Shown: positions 31,637 to 44,021 of the stretch, one piece after another
How positions within the stretch are numbered: the stretch's first letter is position 1
Layout of the letters: every line of letters starts with the position of its first letter
Origin: an uncultured Opitutia bacterium
GTDB taxonomy: Bacteria; Verrucomicrobiota; Verrucomicrobiia; Opitutales; Opitutaceae
Length of the DNA: 64,000 nt
Assembly: GCA_903872505.1 (NCBI GenBank)
Contig: CAIQKV010000082.1
Span: 1-64,000 of the forward strand
Direction of reading: 5' to 3'
The notes under the pieces: model-generated
The model's input: the letters and a program-made list of their open reading frames with translations, nothing else
Database searches by the model: none
Told to the model about the DNA's origin: nothing
Position numbers and translations under genes: made by a program

Positions 31637-33484
31637 TCAGTCCGCAAACCGCCACCCGGCCTTGAAGTCCGGCGGCAGCTTTTCCTGCTTCAGGTGGGCC
31701 CGCACCATCTCGATCGACATGCACCCGCCCGCCATGATGCCGTCATGGAACTGGAGGTCGGTCATCCGGCCGGCCGTGACCAGCTCCCGGTGCAGCTCGC
31801 GGAGCTGCAGCGCGCCCATCATGTAGCCGACCTGGTAGAGCGGCGAGTAGTCGCCGTTGAACGAGCGGCGCACCTCGCCCGTCGCGCTGGCGCGCTCGTG
31901 CCCCACGCGGTCGACGAGGAAGTCGATGCACTGCTGCGGCGTCCACTTGCCGAGGTGGAAGTTGAGCGAGAAGATGATCCGCGCGCAGCGGTGGGTCCGC
32001 CAGAACAGCATGCCGATCCGGTCCTGGGGCGAGCGGGGAAAGCCCTGGTCCCACAACTGGAACTCCCACCAGAGCGCCCAGCCCTCGATCCAGAACGGCG
32101 TCGTGAACAGCTCCCGGTGCTGGTTGACCCGCGCCAGGTAGTAGAACTGCAGGTGGTGCCCCGGCAGGAGTTCGTGAAAAACCGTCGCGCGGGCAAAGTG
32201 GATGTTGTTGGCGCGCAGGCTCTGGACCTTCTGGTCCTCCTCCATCGTGTCGGTCGGGTACGAGACGAAGATGTCGTTCCCGCCGAGGAAGAACGGGCTC
32301 ACCTTCTGTTCCGCGGGCGACAGCATGCGCAGCCGCCACATGTCGGCGGCGAGCGGTGGGATGGTGACGAGCTTGCGGTCCGACACGAACTTGATGGCCT
32401 CCAGCGCCAGGTCGCGGACCAGCTCGGGCTGCCGGCCGGGCTCGACATAGTCCTGCTTCACCTTCTCCAGGGCGGCCTTCCAGTCATCGCCGCACCCCAT
32501 TTCGCGGGCGGCGCGCTTCCATTCCGCGTCGCACCAGGCGAACTCGCGGTTGGCGATGTCGATCAGCTGCTCGGGCGTGTAGGCGATCATCTCGTGCTCC
32601 AGCTCGGCCATCAGGCCGTCACGCCCGATCGGGTCGCCGATGATCGGCTCGTCCTTGCCCGGCTCCACCCCCACGACCTTTTCGCGCAGGAACTTCGCAT
32701 AGCCGTCCAGGCCATCGTTCAACGCCTTGTAGGGCGCGCGGGTCCACCAGCCAAACAGCGGGTCGTACCCGTCGAAATGCTTAAACCAGTCGTCCAGCGA
32801 CTTTCTCAGCTCGGCCAGCCGGTTGGCCGCGCGGTAGGCGGCGATGCGGGTCGCCATGATCGGCGCGGCCTTGGTTTCCGCCGGGGCGGGATCTTTCCCT
32901 GGCTCCGTCTTGGCCCCGCCGCCCTTTTCCTTCTCCGTTTTCAACCCCGCCTCGAGGCCGGCGCGGGCCTGCTCGAGCTCCTTGCACATCCGGTCCAGCG
33001 ACGCCGCGGCGGCCTTGGGTTCCACCGGCTGCATCAGCCGGCGCGATTCCTGCAGCTGCGCCACCTCCTCGGCGAATGGAAGGAGCGGGGCGATCTCCCG
33101 GGTGCGCGCCTCCTCGCGGTCAAGCAGGCGCAGCTCGTACGTGAGGTGGGTGCGCAGCAGCGTGTGGTCGATCCGGCCCTCGGCCCCGAGCGTGTCGAAC
33201 GCCACCTGCCCCAGCCGCTGCTGCCAGGCCGAGTAAAACTCCCGCATCCGCCGCAGGTGCAGCGCGGAGTATTTCACGCTGTAAAAACGCTCGAGCTCGG
33301 CGCGGTCGGTCGTGAACCGCTCGACCAGCTCGCGCAGCTCGCTCGATGCCGGCTTGGTCAGCTGCGCCAATTCCGGCGGCACGTAGTCCGCCGTCGCCCG
33401 CGTGGCGACCGGGGCGGGATCAGCGGCCAGCGCCGCGGAGGCGGCCACGAGAAACAGGGCGGGAAGCACGCGGAAGGGGTCCAT
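31637..33484 (-). CDS. DUF885-family putative metallopeptidase, secreted
   Basis: The 615-residue protein has a signal peptide (MDPFRVLPALFLVAASAALA) and the DUF885 zinc motif ATVFHELLPGHHLQFY (HExxxGHxxQ), followed by WIEGWALWWEFQLWDQGF, with the Glu that completes the site. The family includes putative carboxypeptidase-like hydrolases with few tested members. A Lys/Glu/Pro-rich insertion near residue 200 (KTEKEKGGGAKTEPGKDPAP) is probably a disordered loop. It is probably monocistronic: 131 bp and G+C hairpins separate it from ilvA, and 51 bp separate it from the receptor gene upstream. Confidence 0.85.
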   Translation of the reverse strand: MDPFRVLPALFLVAASAALAADPAPVATRATADYVPPELAQLTKPASSELRELVERFTTDRAELERFYSVKYSALHLRRMREFYSAWQQRLGQVAFDTLGAEGRIDHTLLRTHLTYELRLLDREEARTREIAPLLPFAEEVAQLQESRRLMQPVEPKAAAASLDRMCKELEQARAGLEAGLKTEKEKGGGAKTEPGKDPAPAETKAAPIMATRIAAYRAANRLAELRKSLDDWFKHFDGYDPLFGWWTRAPYKALNDGLDGYAKFLREKVVGVEPGKDEPIIGDPIGRDGLMAELEHEMIAYTPEQLIDIANREFAWCDAEWKRAAREMGCGDDWKAALEKVKQDYVEPGRQPELVRDLALEAIKFVSDRKLVTIPPLAADMWRLRMLSPAEQKVSPFFLGGNDIFVSYPTDTMEEDQKVQSLRANNIHFARATVFHELLPGHHLQFYYLARVNQHRELFTTPFWIEGWALWWEFQLWDQGFPRSPQDRIGMLFWRTHRCARIIFSLNFHLGKWTPQQCIDFLVDRVGHERASATGEVRRSFNGDYSPLYQVGYMMGALQLRELHRELVTAGRMTDLQFHDGIMAGGCMSIEMVRAHLKQEKLPPDFKAGWRFAD

Positions 33485-33535
33485 CCCGCGATTACTAGCC
33501 TCCCGCCCGGTGCGGTCAAACGCGCAGGCGCGACC

Positions 33536-35413
33536 TCAATATTTCCACTCGGCGCCGAAAAACGCCCCGAAGCCCAGCGCCGGGTACCCGTTCACCGCCT
33601 CGTATTTCTCGTCGAGGAGATTTTCCAGCCGCAGCTTGAGCGCGAGGCGGTCCGTCGCCTGCCACGCCGCATACGCCCGCACGACGGTGTAGTCCGGCGC
33701 GTCGATGGTGGCATAGGTCAGCGCATCCACATCCTGCCGCCCGGCGACCCAGGTCGCCCCCGCCCCCACGGTCACCCCGCGGCCGAAGTCATGCCAGGCG
33801 TCCGCGGTCAGCGTATTCCGGGGGCGGCGCAGGAGCCGCGTGTGCTCCGAGAGATTGTCCGCCTGTAGATACGTGTAGGCGAGCCGCGCCTCGAGCGCGC
33901 CGCCCAGCGTGGTCTGCGCGCTGAGCTCGATGCCGCGGGTGCGGGCGCGCTCGGCGTTGGTGACGGTGCTCGGGAAGACCGAGAAGTCGTAGACGATGAG
34001 GTCGGTGTAATCCGTCTCGAACCACGTCGCGCTGAGCGTGCCGTGCTTGCCCGGCAGATAGTAGTCGAGGCCCGCATCCCACCCGCGCGCCTTTTCCGGG
34101 CGAAGGTGGGGATTGCCGACGTAGTAGGTGTCCTTGCCGTACAGATCGAGGAAGCTCGGCGAGCGAAACGACGTGCCATAGCTGGCGCGCAGCTTGACCG
34201 TGTGCGCACCCGGCAGCCACGCCACCGTCGCCCGGCCGGTCGTGGCGTGGCCGAACGTGTCGAAGTCGTCGCTGCGCAGCCCGGCGGTCAAAAAGAGGTC
34301 GGGCAGCGGCGTGAACTCGTCCTGGGCAAACACCGCGAAGAGCGACTGGCGCTGGTCGATCTGGCCGAACCCGTCGTTCTCGGTGTGCGTCTGCTCGGCG
34401 TTGATCCCGGCGGTGATCCGGTGCTGGTCAAACCCGCTGTAGGTTGCCAGCCAGTCCAGCACCGCCCGGTGGTTCTGCACCGTGTTGGTCTGCGACGGCG
34501 AGAAATAGGGCGGGTTCGGCGCGGGCGTCTCCGCCACGAACCGCCGCTCCTGGTCGCCGATTGTCAGCCGGCTGGTCCAGTGCTCGGCGGGCGTGAACTC
34601 GGCGAAGGCCGTGGCCAGGAGGTTGTCCTCGCGATTCCGGTTGTTCGGGTCGTTGGTGTACTGGTCGCCAGGCTCGCCAATGACGCCGTGATACCACCGC
34701 ACGGTGGCGCCCAGGCTGAGGCTGGCCGTGTACGTGCGGTCCAGCCGCAGCACCGCATTCGTGCGGGTGAAGACATTGTTCGGCCGGGAGTTTTCCGTGC
34801 GGCCGCTGTCGGCGGAGAACGAGTACGCCCCCTCGCCCTGCGTGCCCTGGGCCGCCAGCGCGCCCTGCACCGTGCCGAAGCTGCCGCCCTCGGCGCTGAG
34901 CTTGGCCGTCGGGGCCCCCTGCCCGCGCTGCGCGCTGACCGAGACCACGCCGCCCACGGCCTCGCCGCCGTACAGCGTGCTCTGCGGGCCGTGCGCGATC
35001 TCCACCCGGTCGCTGGCGCCCAGGGTCGCGCCGCCCAGATAGACCTGGTAGTCGGTGTTGGGGTCGTTCAGCCGGATGCCGTCGACGAGGAAAAGCGTCT
35101 GGTTCGAGTTCGCTCCGCGCATGAAGACCGAGGTCACCTCGCCCGCCGCGCCGCTGGAAGTCGCCGGCGTGCCGGTGGCGAGGCCGAAGATCCCGCTGAG
35201 CTGCGTGATCTGGCGGCCGGCCAGTTCGTCCGCCGTCAGCACGTCCGTGACGGTGCCGACCTGGGTGGCGGGCTGGGCCGTGCGCGTGGCCGTGACCACG
35301 TAGGGGTCGAGTTTCTCGGGTGCGGTCTGGCCGCGAACCGCCGCCAGCGCCGCGAGGACGCCGGCCAGCAACAGGGAAAGGCGCGCCGCGCGCGCCCGGG
35401 ATGGGGTTGTCAT
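33536..35413 (-). CDS. btuB: TonB-dependent outer-membrane receptor, BtuB-like (cobalamin uptake)
   Basis: The 625-residue protein has a signal peptide (RLSLLLAGVLAALAAVRG), a TonB-box region at LDPYVVTATRTAQPATQVGT, and a plug domain with TSVFMRGANSNQTLFLVDGI and RVEIAHGPQSTLYGGEAVGG. The rest is a 22-strand barrel closing with FGAEWKY. The plug pattern and size match BtuB. The cobalamin riboswitch in its 5' leader (35565-35775) makes B12 or a corrinoid the substrate with good confidence. No btuFCD genes follow. Start at 35413 fits the signal peptide. Confidence 0.92.
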   Translation of the reverse strand: MTTPSRARAARLSLLLAGVLAALAAVRGQTAPEKLDPYVVTATRTAQPATQVGTVTDVLTADELAGRQITQLSGIFGLATGTPATSSGAAGEVTSVFMRGANSNQTLFLVDGIRLNDPNTDYQVYLGGATLGASDRVEIAHGPQSTLYGGEAVGGVVSVSAQRGQGAPTAKLSAEGGSFGTVQGALAAQGTQGEGAYSFSADSGRTENSRPNNVFTRTNAVLRLDRTYTASLSLGATVRWYHGVIGEPGDQYTNDPNNRNREDNLLATAFAEFTPAEHWTSRLTIGDQERRFVAETPAPNPPYFSPSQTNTVQNHRAVLDWLATYSGFDQHRITAGINAEQTHTENDGFGQIDQRQSLFAVFAQDEFTPLPDLFLTAGLRSDDFDTFGHATTGRATVAWLPGAHTVKLRASYGTSFRSPSFLDLYGKDTYYVGNPHLRPEKARGWDAGLDYYLPGKHGTLSATWFETDYTDLIVYDFSVFPSTVTNAERARTRGIELSAQTTLGGALEARLAYTYLQADNLSEHTRLLRRPRNTLTADAWHDFGRGVTVGAGATWVAGRQDVDALTYATIDAPDYTVVRAYAAWQATDRLALKLRLENLLDEKYEAVNGYPALGFGAFFGAEWKY

Positions 35414-35564
35414 GGATTTCTGCAGGTTGACCTGGGCAAGAGCAGAAATCCCCGGACGCGAACGCCCGGAACCACCACCCTCACCTTCATTTTGCGATGA
35501 AGTTTTGCGAATCGGCCGGCGCGCCGCGGTCGCGGCCCGTCCACCGTTCGCGTGAGCCTCCCGG

Positions 35565-35775
35565 GAGCAGATGTTCGGACTCCGCATTTGTCGCGGGCAG
35601 AGGGTAAATCCGCCCGCGTCCTCGCCCCCTCGCCTTCACCGGCGCCCGCGCGCCGATTGGCTTTTCCGCCGGGACGGCCCGGCGGCGGAGGTTTGTGATG
35701 CGTTACCGCAGCGCAACTGTGGCCGGTTCTCACGGCCTTCCCTGTTTTCCGGGAGTTTCGAGAAAGAACGACCGA
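35565..35775 (-). promoter_or_regulatory. Cobalamin (B12) riboswitch upstream of btuB
   Basis: Reading the minus strand, 35742-35705 contains GGGAAGGCCGTGAGAACCGG and then CACAGTTGCGCTGCGGTAAC, matching the conserved riboswitch core GGGAA..GGTGAGAATCC..GCGCAGCGGTAA. Near its 3' end, 35583-35565 (GGAGTCCGAACATCTGCTC) matches the B12 box. About 150 nt remain to the btuB ATG for the expression platform. It should shut off btuB when adenosyl- or other cobalamins are plentiful. The 5' edge (about 35775) is approximate. Confidence 0.9.
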
Positions 35776-35850
35776 CGCCGCGCACCCTGCGCCGCCCGCC
35801 GGCCCGCCGACAAGAAATAATATCATATCAACGCATAATGATTCTTAGAT

Positions 35851-36975
35851 ATGTTACTTGCCAAACCGCCCCGCCCCGACTCTAGTGCCCGCCTCCCCCG
35901 CATGCCCTTGCCCCCCCCACGGCCGGCCCCCTCGACCGCGGCGCTCTCCGCGCTGTGCGCCACGCGCATTGCCATTCTCGACGGCGCGATGGGCACGATG
36001 ATCCAGGCCCGCAGCCTCACGGAGGCGGATTTCCGCGGCGAACGTTTCCGCGATCATCCCCGCGACCTGCGCGGCAACAACGACCTGCTTTCGCTCACCC
36101 GCCCCGATGTCATCGAGGCCATTCACACCGCTTATTTCGAGGCCGGCGCCGACATCGTCGAGACCAACACCTTCAACTCCACCGCCATTTCCCAGGCCGA
36201 CTACCAGCTGGAGCCGGTCGTCGCCGAGTTGAACCTCGCCGCCGCCCGGGTCGCCCGCCGCGCCGCGGACCAGGCGGCCGCCCGGCTCGGCCGCCGCTGT
36301 TTCGTGGCCGGCGCCCTCGGCCCCACCAACCGCACCGCGTCGATGTCCCCCGACGTCAACCGCCCGGACTTCCGCGCCGTGACATTTGACCTGCTGGTCG
36401 CCGCCTACCTCGAGCAGGCTCGCGCCCTCGCCGCGGGCGGGGTGGACGCGCTGCTCGTCGAGACGATCTTCGACACGCTCAACGCCAAGGCCGCGCTCTT
36501 CGCCCTCGAGTTGCTCTTTGACGAGACCGGCGTCCGCCTGCCCGTCATGATCTCGGTGACGATCACGGACGCCTCCGGCCGCACGCTCTCCGGCCAGACG
36601 GTGGCGGCGTTTTATCACAGCATCCGGCACGCCCAGCCGTTCAGCCTCGGCATCAACTGCGCCCTCGGCGGCGCGCAGATGCGCCCCTACATCGAGGAAC
36701 TCGCCGGCCTCGCCGACTGCCGCGTCAGCTGCTACCCGAACGCCGGCCTGCCCAATGCCTTCGGCGGCTACGACGAGTCGCCCGCCGACATGGCCGCGGT
36801 GCTCGGCGATTTCGCCGCGCAGGGCTGGCTGAACCTCGTCGGCGGCTGCTGCGGCTCGACGCCCGCGCACATCGCCGCCATCGCCGCCGCCGTCCGCGCG
36901 CACCCGCCGCGCACCGTGCCCGCCCACCCGCCCGCGCTGCGGCTCAGCGGCCTCGAGCCGCTGCTGGTCTCCTGA
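35851..36975 (+). CDS. metH: Methionine synthase, homocysteine-binding domain as a separate gene
   Basis: The 374-residue protein is the first module of Met[60 protein letters not shown], and the zinc ligands in INCALGG and VGGCCGSTP. It binds homocysteine on Zn for methylation. In most bacteria this module is fused to the folate and cobalamin domains; here those are in the next gene, starting 10 bp after this stop. The different frames and clean start argue for a real split over a sequencing error, but an error is not excluded. It starts divergently from btuB. The upstream 35815-35850 is very A+T-rich and likely the promoter. ATG 35851 is used; ATG 35902 is an alternative. Confidence 0.9.
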   Translation: MLLAKPPRPDSSARLPRMPLPPPRPAPSTAALSALCATRIAILDGAMGTMIQARSLTEADFRGERFRDHPRDLRGNNDLLSLTRPDVIEAIHTAYFEAGADIVETNTFNSTAISQADYQLEPVVAELNLAAARVARRAADQAAARLGRRCFVAGALGPTNRTASMSPDVNRPDFRAVTFDLLVAAYLEQARALAAGGVDALLVETIFDTLNAKAALFALELLFDETGVRLPVMISVTITDASGRTLSGQTVAAFYHSIRHAQPFSLGINCALGGAQMRPYIEELAGLADCRVSCYPNAGLPNAFGGYDESPADMAAVLGDFAAQGWLNLVGGCCGSTPAHIAAIAAAVRAHPPRTVPAHPPALRLSGLEPLLVS

Positions 36976-36985
36976 CGCCCCCGCG

Positions 36986-39703
<2,718 letters not shown>

Positions 39704-39721
39704 ATGGCGGGGGACTTGCCT

Positions 39722-39752
39722 CGCCGTAGTCCCGTTTAGCGGGACGTAGGCG
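39722..39752. terminator. Hairpin between convergent genes, possible two-way terminator
   Basis: GTCCCG (39729-39734), loop TTTAG, CGGGAC (39740-39745) form a stem in the 32-bp gap and overlap the 3' end of the convergent gene. The plus strand has a short T-run soon after (CCTTTTCTTG). It is modest as a terminator but well placed after metH. Confidence 0.4.
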
Positions 39753-40740
39753 GGTTCGCCTTTTCTTGAATCTCCCGGACCTGCGCCCGGACCGCAAACA
39801 CCGCGCGGTCATGGTCGGAGCCGCCGGGCGTTTTTTCATCCGGCATGAACGCCTCCATGTAGGCCCCTGTCAGCCCCGACACCTCCGCTTCGCTGTAGCT
39901 CGTTTGCGCCTGGACCACGGTCATGAACATCACCCCCTGCCGCATGCCCTCGATTGCCCGGCGGATCTTCGATTTCACCACCAGCATCACGCCCTTCACG
40001 GCGATCCGGCTGAAGAACCCGATGTCTTCCTGCTTCAGCGCCTGGGCGATGATGTCATCAAGCACCTTGTCGAAGGCTCCTTTCGGCGGCAGGTAAAACA
40101 CCCAGTTGAAATGCCTGAACAAATCCCGGCGCTCCAAGTCATCCGGCGACAGCGCCCGCAGCTTCGCCTCCACCTTCGCGTCGTCGAACTTTTCCTCCCA
40201 GGCCAGCTGGTAGAGCTTCGCACCAATACCCTCGAGGGGGAGCGGCAGCGCGGTGACGATCCTGTCGTAGTCCAAGTCCATGTCGCCGTCCCCGGATTTG
40301 TCCTCGTTGAGCACGCGCTCCCAGCGGTTCATCATCTTGGCTAACTCCGGCGCGCGCGCGGCGAGGGCCGGGTCAAGCTTTCCGTCCTTGGCCAGGGCGA
40401 GGAATTTCCGGAACACCAGAATCGGATGCGGCTCGCCCTTGGCGCCGATGATCACGAGCCCGCGACCCGTCGACTCCGTCACCGTCTCGCAGATGACCTT
40501 GACCACCTCGCCGGCAAACTTTTCGCCGTAGCGCCGGTCCGAGTTCGTGCGGGCATAGATCGAAATCGCGAGCGACTGCCCCTTGACCACGAACGGCGCG
40601 AGTTTCACCAGCGGCATGAACTCCTCCCTGGCCGCCGGCGCCCGTTCCCCCCGGACGACCGCGGGGTTCAGCAGCAGGCCGGTGCCGAGCAGCAGCCCGA
40701 GCCAGAGGGACGCAGGAAGCGAGGAAAGAAAGGTGCGCAT
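39736..40740 (-). CDS. Secreted protein of unknown function
   Basis: The 334-residue product has a signal peptide (SLWLGLLLGTGLLLNPAVVR, cleaved near RGE). I do not recognise a family. Features: FVVKGQSLAISIYARTNSDR and KVICETVTESTGRGLVIIGA suggest a small alpha/beta N-terminal domain; NEDKSGDGDMDLDYDRI resembles a Ca-binding-like loop; the rest is mostly helical with KGVMLVVKSKIRRAIEG. It is alone, convergent with metH and divergent from the radical SAM gene. Normal codon use supports a genuine gene. Confidence 0.7.
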   Translation of the reverse strand: MRTFLSSLPASLWLGLLLGTGLLLNPAVVRGERAPAAREEFMPLVKLAPFVVKGQSLAISIYARTNSDRRYGEKFAGEVVKVICETVTESTGRGLVIIGAKGEPHPILVFRKFLALAKDGKLDPALAARAPELAKMMNRWERVLNEDKSGDGDMDLDYDRIVTALPLPLEGIGAKLYQLAWEEKFDDAKVEAKLRALSPDDLERRDLFRHFNWVFYLPPKGAFDKVLDDIIAQALKQEDIGFFSRIAVKGVMLVVKSKIRRAIEGMRQGVMFMTVVQAQTSYSEAEVSGLTGAYMEAFMPDEKTPGGSDHDRAVFAVRAQVREIQEKANPPTSR

Positions 40741-41022
40741 ACGTTAGCTTCCAACACACGCCAAACGGGCAAAAGTTACACCCAATTTTCCGCCCCGGTC
40801 CCGGTCGGGACCCAAGCGTGGCGGGCCCCGGATTTGGACCATGATCCGGCTTGGAGCGCCCTGCCCTGACCCTGCTCGTGATCAGCCTGTCGCAGGGCTC
40901 GCGCCGTACCTGGATTGCGATCCACCGTGATTTGTTGCGCGAAAAAATCTGCGCAGCGCTGCGGCAGATCTTGCGGCCGGTTGCGCTTTCTTTCCGTGGG
41001 GAACGGATTACTTTCTTCCCGA

Positions 41023-42504
41023 ATGAAAGCGCTGCTCGTCTATCCTGAGTTCCCCGACACGTTCTGGAGTTTCAAGCACGCGCTGAAATTCATCCGCAAG
41101 CGGGCCGCGTTGCCGCCGCTGGGCCTGCTCACCTTCGCCGCGATGCTGCCCCCGGACTGGGAAAAACGGCTCGTGGACACGAACATCCGCACGCTGCGCG
41201 ACCGGGACCTGGCGTGGGCCGACGTCGTCTGCATCAGCGCGATGATCGCGCAGCAGGAGTCCGTGCAGGAGCTGATTGCGCGCTGCCGCGCCGCGGGCAA
41301 GACCATCCTCGCCGGAGGGCCGCTGTTCACCAGCGCGCACGAGCAGTTCCCCGACGTCGATTATTTCGTGCTGAACGAGGCGGAGCTGACGCTGCCGGAG
41401 TTCCTGCGCGACTTCGCCGCCGGCCGCGCCCGGCGCGTCTATGCCACCGACCAGCTCGCCGACCTGAGCCAGACGCCCGTGCCGCTCTGGGAGCTGGCCG
41501 ACCTTTCGCACTATGGCTCGATGGCCCTGCAGTTCTCGCGCGGCTGCCCGTTCGACTGCGAGTTCTGCGACGTGACGGCGAAATTCGGCCACCGCCCCCG
41601 GCTCAAGTCCGCCGCCCAGGTCGTCGCCGAGCTGGACCGCCTGGTCGCCGCCGGCTGGCGCGGCCCGGTGTTCTTCGTGGACGACAACCTGATCGGCAAC
41701 AAGCACGTGCTGAAGACCGAGCTCCTCCCCGCGCTGATCGCGTGGCAGCGCGGCCGGCGGTTCGGCCTGCCGTTCTACACCGAGGCGTCGATCAACCTCG
41801 CCGACGACGCGGAACTGATGGGCCTGATGAGCGAGGCGGGGTTCGACACGGTGTTCATCGGCATTGAGACGCCCGACGCCGCCAGCCTCGCCGAGTGCAA
41901 CAAGAAGCAGAACCAGCGCCGCGACATGGTCGCCGACGTGAAGCGCATCCAGCGCGCCGGGCTGCAGGTGCAGGGCGGGTTCATCGTCGGGTTCGACAGC
42001 GACGTCCCGAGCATTTTCCAACGGCAGGTGGAGTTCATCCAGCAGAGCGGGATCGTGACCGCGATGGTCGGCCTGCTCAACGCGCTGCCCGACACGAAGC
42101 TCTACGCGCGCCTGAAGCGCGAGGGCCGGCTGACCGCCAAGTCGACCGGCAACAACGCCGACGGCACGCTGAATTTCCTCTCCCGCATGCCGGCGGCGCA
42201 ACTCATCGAGGGCTACAAGAGCATCCTGCGCCGGATCTACGCGCCGCGCCCCTACTACCAGCGCGTCAAGACCCTGTTGCGCGAGTACAAGCCGCCGCGG
42301 ATCACGGTGTCGTTCGACTGGCGGCACGGGCTGGCGCTGGCCTACTCCGGCCTGCGGCTGGGCGTCATCGGCCGTGAGCGCTTCCTCTACTGGCGGCTGC
42401 TGACCTGGACCGTGTTCCACCGCCCCTCCCAGCTGCATCTCGCCGTGACGCTCGCGATCTATGGGCACCACTTCCGCAAGTGCTGCGACGCGATCGGGGT
42501 GTGA
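41023..42504 (+). CDS. B12-binding-domain radical SAM protein
   Basis: The 493-residue protein begins with a Rossmann-like B12-binding domain (MKALLVYPEFPDTFWSF to about 150, with WADVVCISAMIAQQESVQEL), followed by the radical SAM core: LQFSRGCPFDCEFCDVTAKF gives the CX3CX2C cluster, then GPVFFVDDNLIGN and TVFIGIETPD. A C-terminal DUF4070-type domain follows. Class B radical SAM enzymes methylate unreactive carbons; HpnP (hopanoid C2 methylase) shows this layout, but I cannot fix the substrate. It does not have the B12 ligand His motif of MetH, as usual for this class. No operon partner is clear. Start at ATG 41023. Confidence 0.88.
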   Translation: MKALLVYPEFPDTFWSFKHALKFIRKRAALPPLGLLTFAAMLPPDWEKRLVDTNIRTLRDRDLAWADVVCISAMIAQQESVQELIARCRAAGKTILAGGPLFTSAHEQFPDVDYFVLNEAELTLPEFLRDFAAGRARRVYATDQLADLSQTPVPLWELADLSHYGSMALQFSRGCPFDCEFCDVTAKFGHRPRLKSAAQVVAELDRLVAAGWRGPVFFVDDNLIGNKHVLKTELLPALIAWQRGRRFGLPFYTEASINLADDAELMGLMSEAGFDTVFIGIETPDAASLAECNKKQNQRRDMVADVKRIQRAGLQVQGGFIVGFDSDVPSIFQRQVEFIQQSGIVTAMVGLLNALPDTKLYARLKREGRLTAKSTGNNADGTLNFLSRMPAAQLIEGYKSILRRIYAPRPYYQRVKTLLREYKPPRITVSFDWRHGLALAYSGLRLGVIGRERFLYWRLLTWTVFHRPSQLHLAVTLAIYGHHFRKCCDAIGV

Positions 42505-42602
42505 GCAATGATCGGCCCGCGCCCGGGTAGGCCGATTGACCCGCCTCGACGCCAAATCGGGCTCGGCTTTCGGTGGCGGTTTCTGACAATCGGGATCGCT
42601 CC

Positions 42603-43952
42603 ATGATTTCACCCGGCTCCGCGCGTTCCGTGTTCTGCCTGTTCCTCGTCGGCTTCCTCGCCGGGGCGGGCCCCTGCCTCGCCGGTGACCTCGCCGCCGA
42701 GGCCAAGGCCTGGTATGCCCAGCACACGGCGGTCTTTGACCAAGTCTCCCGCCTCAGCCGCGCCGGCGATGTCGCCGTCGCCAATCGAATCCTGGTTGAT
42801 CTGGCCGACATGGACGGCGGCCCCGTCGCGGCGTTCGCGGTCGCCAACACGCTCTACGGGGCCGATCCCGCCGCCTCCTACCGGCTGCACCTGCGCGCCG
42901 CACAGGCCCTCCGCGGGGATCCGGCAGCCGCGCTCGAGATGGCCAAGGAGCAGCACCGCCGTGGCGAATACGCCGGGGCGATAGTCAATTACCGCCGGTT
43001 CCTGGACGCTGGGGGAAGCCCCCAGTACTCCGCCCTGCTGGCGGACTGCCTGGTGCGGACCGGCCAGCTGGCGGCCGCCGTCCAGGCTTGGGACCAGGCA
43101 AACCATGCCGAGAATCACCCGGCGATCGATTCCGCCATCTGCCAGGTCTACGGCCCGCTCGCGCCGGGGCAGCGACGCGGCGAGCTCATCGCCAAGATTC
43201 GGGACGGTGATTTCGCCAAGCTGAACGATCTGATCCTGCTCGACCTCAATTTTGACGCGGACTGGTGGACCACCGCGGTGTTCAAGGAGGGGCTGGACCC
43301 CGACCTCAAGCTCGCCGCCGGGTTGCTGGGGTTGGGCAACCCGCGCTACCAGGAGCTGGCGCTTTACGCCCAGCTTGCCCGCGAGGAGGAAAAGAAACCC
43401 GATGTCATCCGGCGGGCCCTCACCTCGGCCGGGTTAATCATCGGTGCCGATGCCGCACTGCCCGCCAGTTCCCAAGTAGCCCGGGCGCTTTGCGAACTCG
43501 CCGTCCACGCCCGGGTGGTCACGCCGGCCGAACTCTGGACGTCCCACCAGGCCGGCTTGCGCGCGCGGGTGGCGGCGGAGGACCACGAAGCCCTGCACCT
43601 GCTGTCCTGGCTCGCCGCCGCGACCCGGAACAGCGAGCTGACCGAGCTGGACCGGCTGGGCTGGGAGGAATGGAACGACCCGACCTTCGCGCACAGCTAC
43701 GTCATCGACCTCTACCGGGAGAAAAAAATCACGTCCCCCGACGACTCGCAGCTGCTGGCCGCCATGGCGGCCTCCCGGGACGATGCCGCGCTGAACCAGC
43801 TGCGGCTCGCTCTCGCGGGCGAGGCGACCGTGACCCAGGCGATGCTCACCAGCGCGATCAAGGCGGAGTATCGCAAACTTTCCGTCGGCTCGGGCCGGCG
43901 CGATGCCAGCACGCTCAACGGTCTTTTCTACGAGCTGGGGAAGAGACTCTGA
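42603..43952 (+). CDS. Secreted protein of unknown function, helical repeat (TPR/Sel1-like)
   Basis: The 449-residue product has a signal peptide (VFCLFLVGFLAGAGPCLAGD). Residues 40-200 have helical pairs with Ala/Leu spacing (AAQALRGDPAAALEMAKEQH, then RRGEYAGAIVNYRRFLDAGG) akin to TPR repeats, and the rest is also helical. No catalytic motif is visible. TPR domains mediate protein contacts, perhaps in periplasmic assemblies. It lies 98 bp after the radical SAM gene and 69 bp before an acyltransferase, so co-transcription is possible but not shown. Confidence 0.7.
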   Translation: MISPGSARSVFCLFLVGFLAGAGPCLAGDLAAEAKAWYAQHTAVFDQVSRLSRAGDVAVANRILVDLADMDGGPVAAFAVANTLYGADPAASYRLHLRAAQALRGDPAAALEMAKEQHRRGEYAGAIVNYRRFLDAGGSPQYSALLADCLVRTGQLAAAVQAWDQANHAENHPAIDSAICQVYGPLAPGQRRGELIAKIRDGDFAKLNDLILLDLNFDADWWTTAVFKEGLDPDLKLAAGLLGLGNPRYQELALYAQLAREEEKKPDVIRRALTSAGLIIGADAALPASSQVARALCELAVHARVVTPAELWTSHQAGLRARVAAEDHEALHLLSWLAAATRNSELTELDRLGWEEWNDPTFAHSYVIDLYREKKITSPDDSQLLAAMAASRDDAALNQLRLALAGEATVTQAMLTSAIKAEYRKLSVGSGRRDASTLNGLFYELGKRL

Positions 43953-44021
43953 GCGGGAAACCCGGGTGGGTTTTCCGAAAATTGCATTGTCAGCCCGCGG
44001 GACTGACGCAGCTTGCGGCGT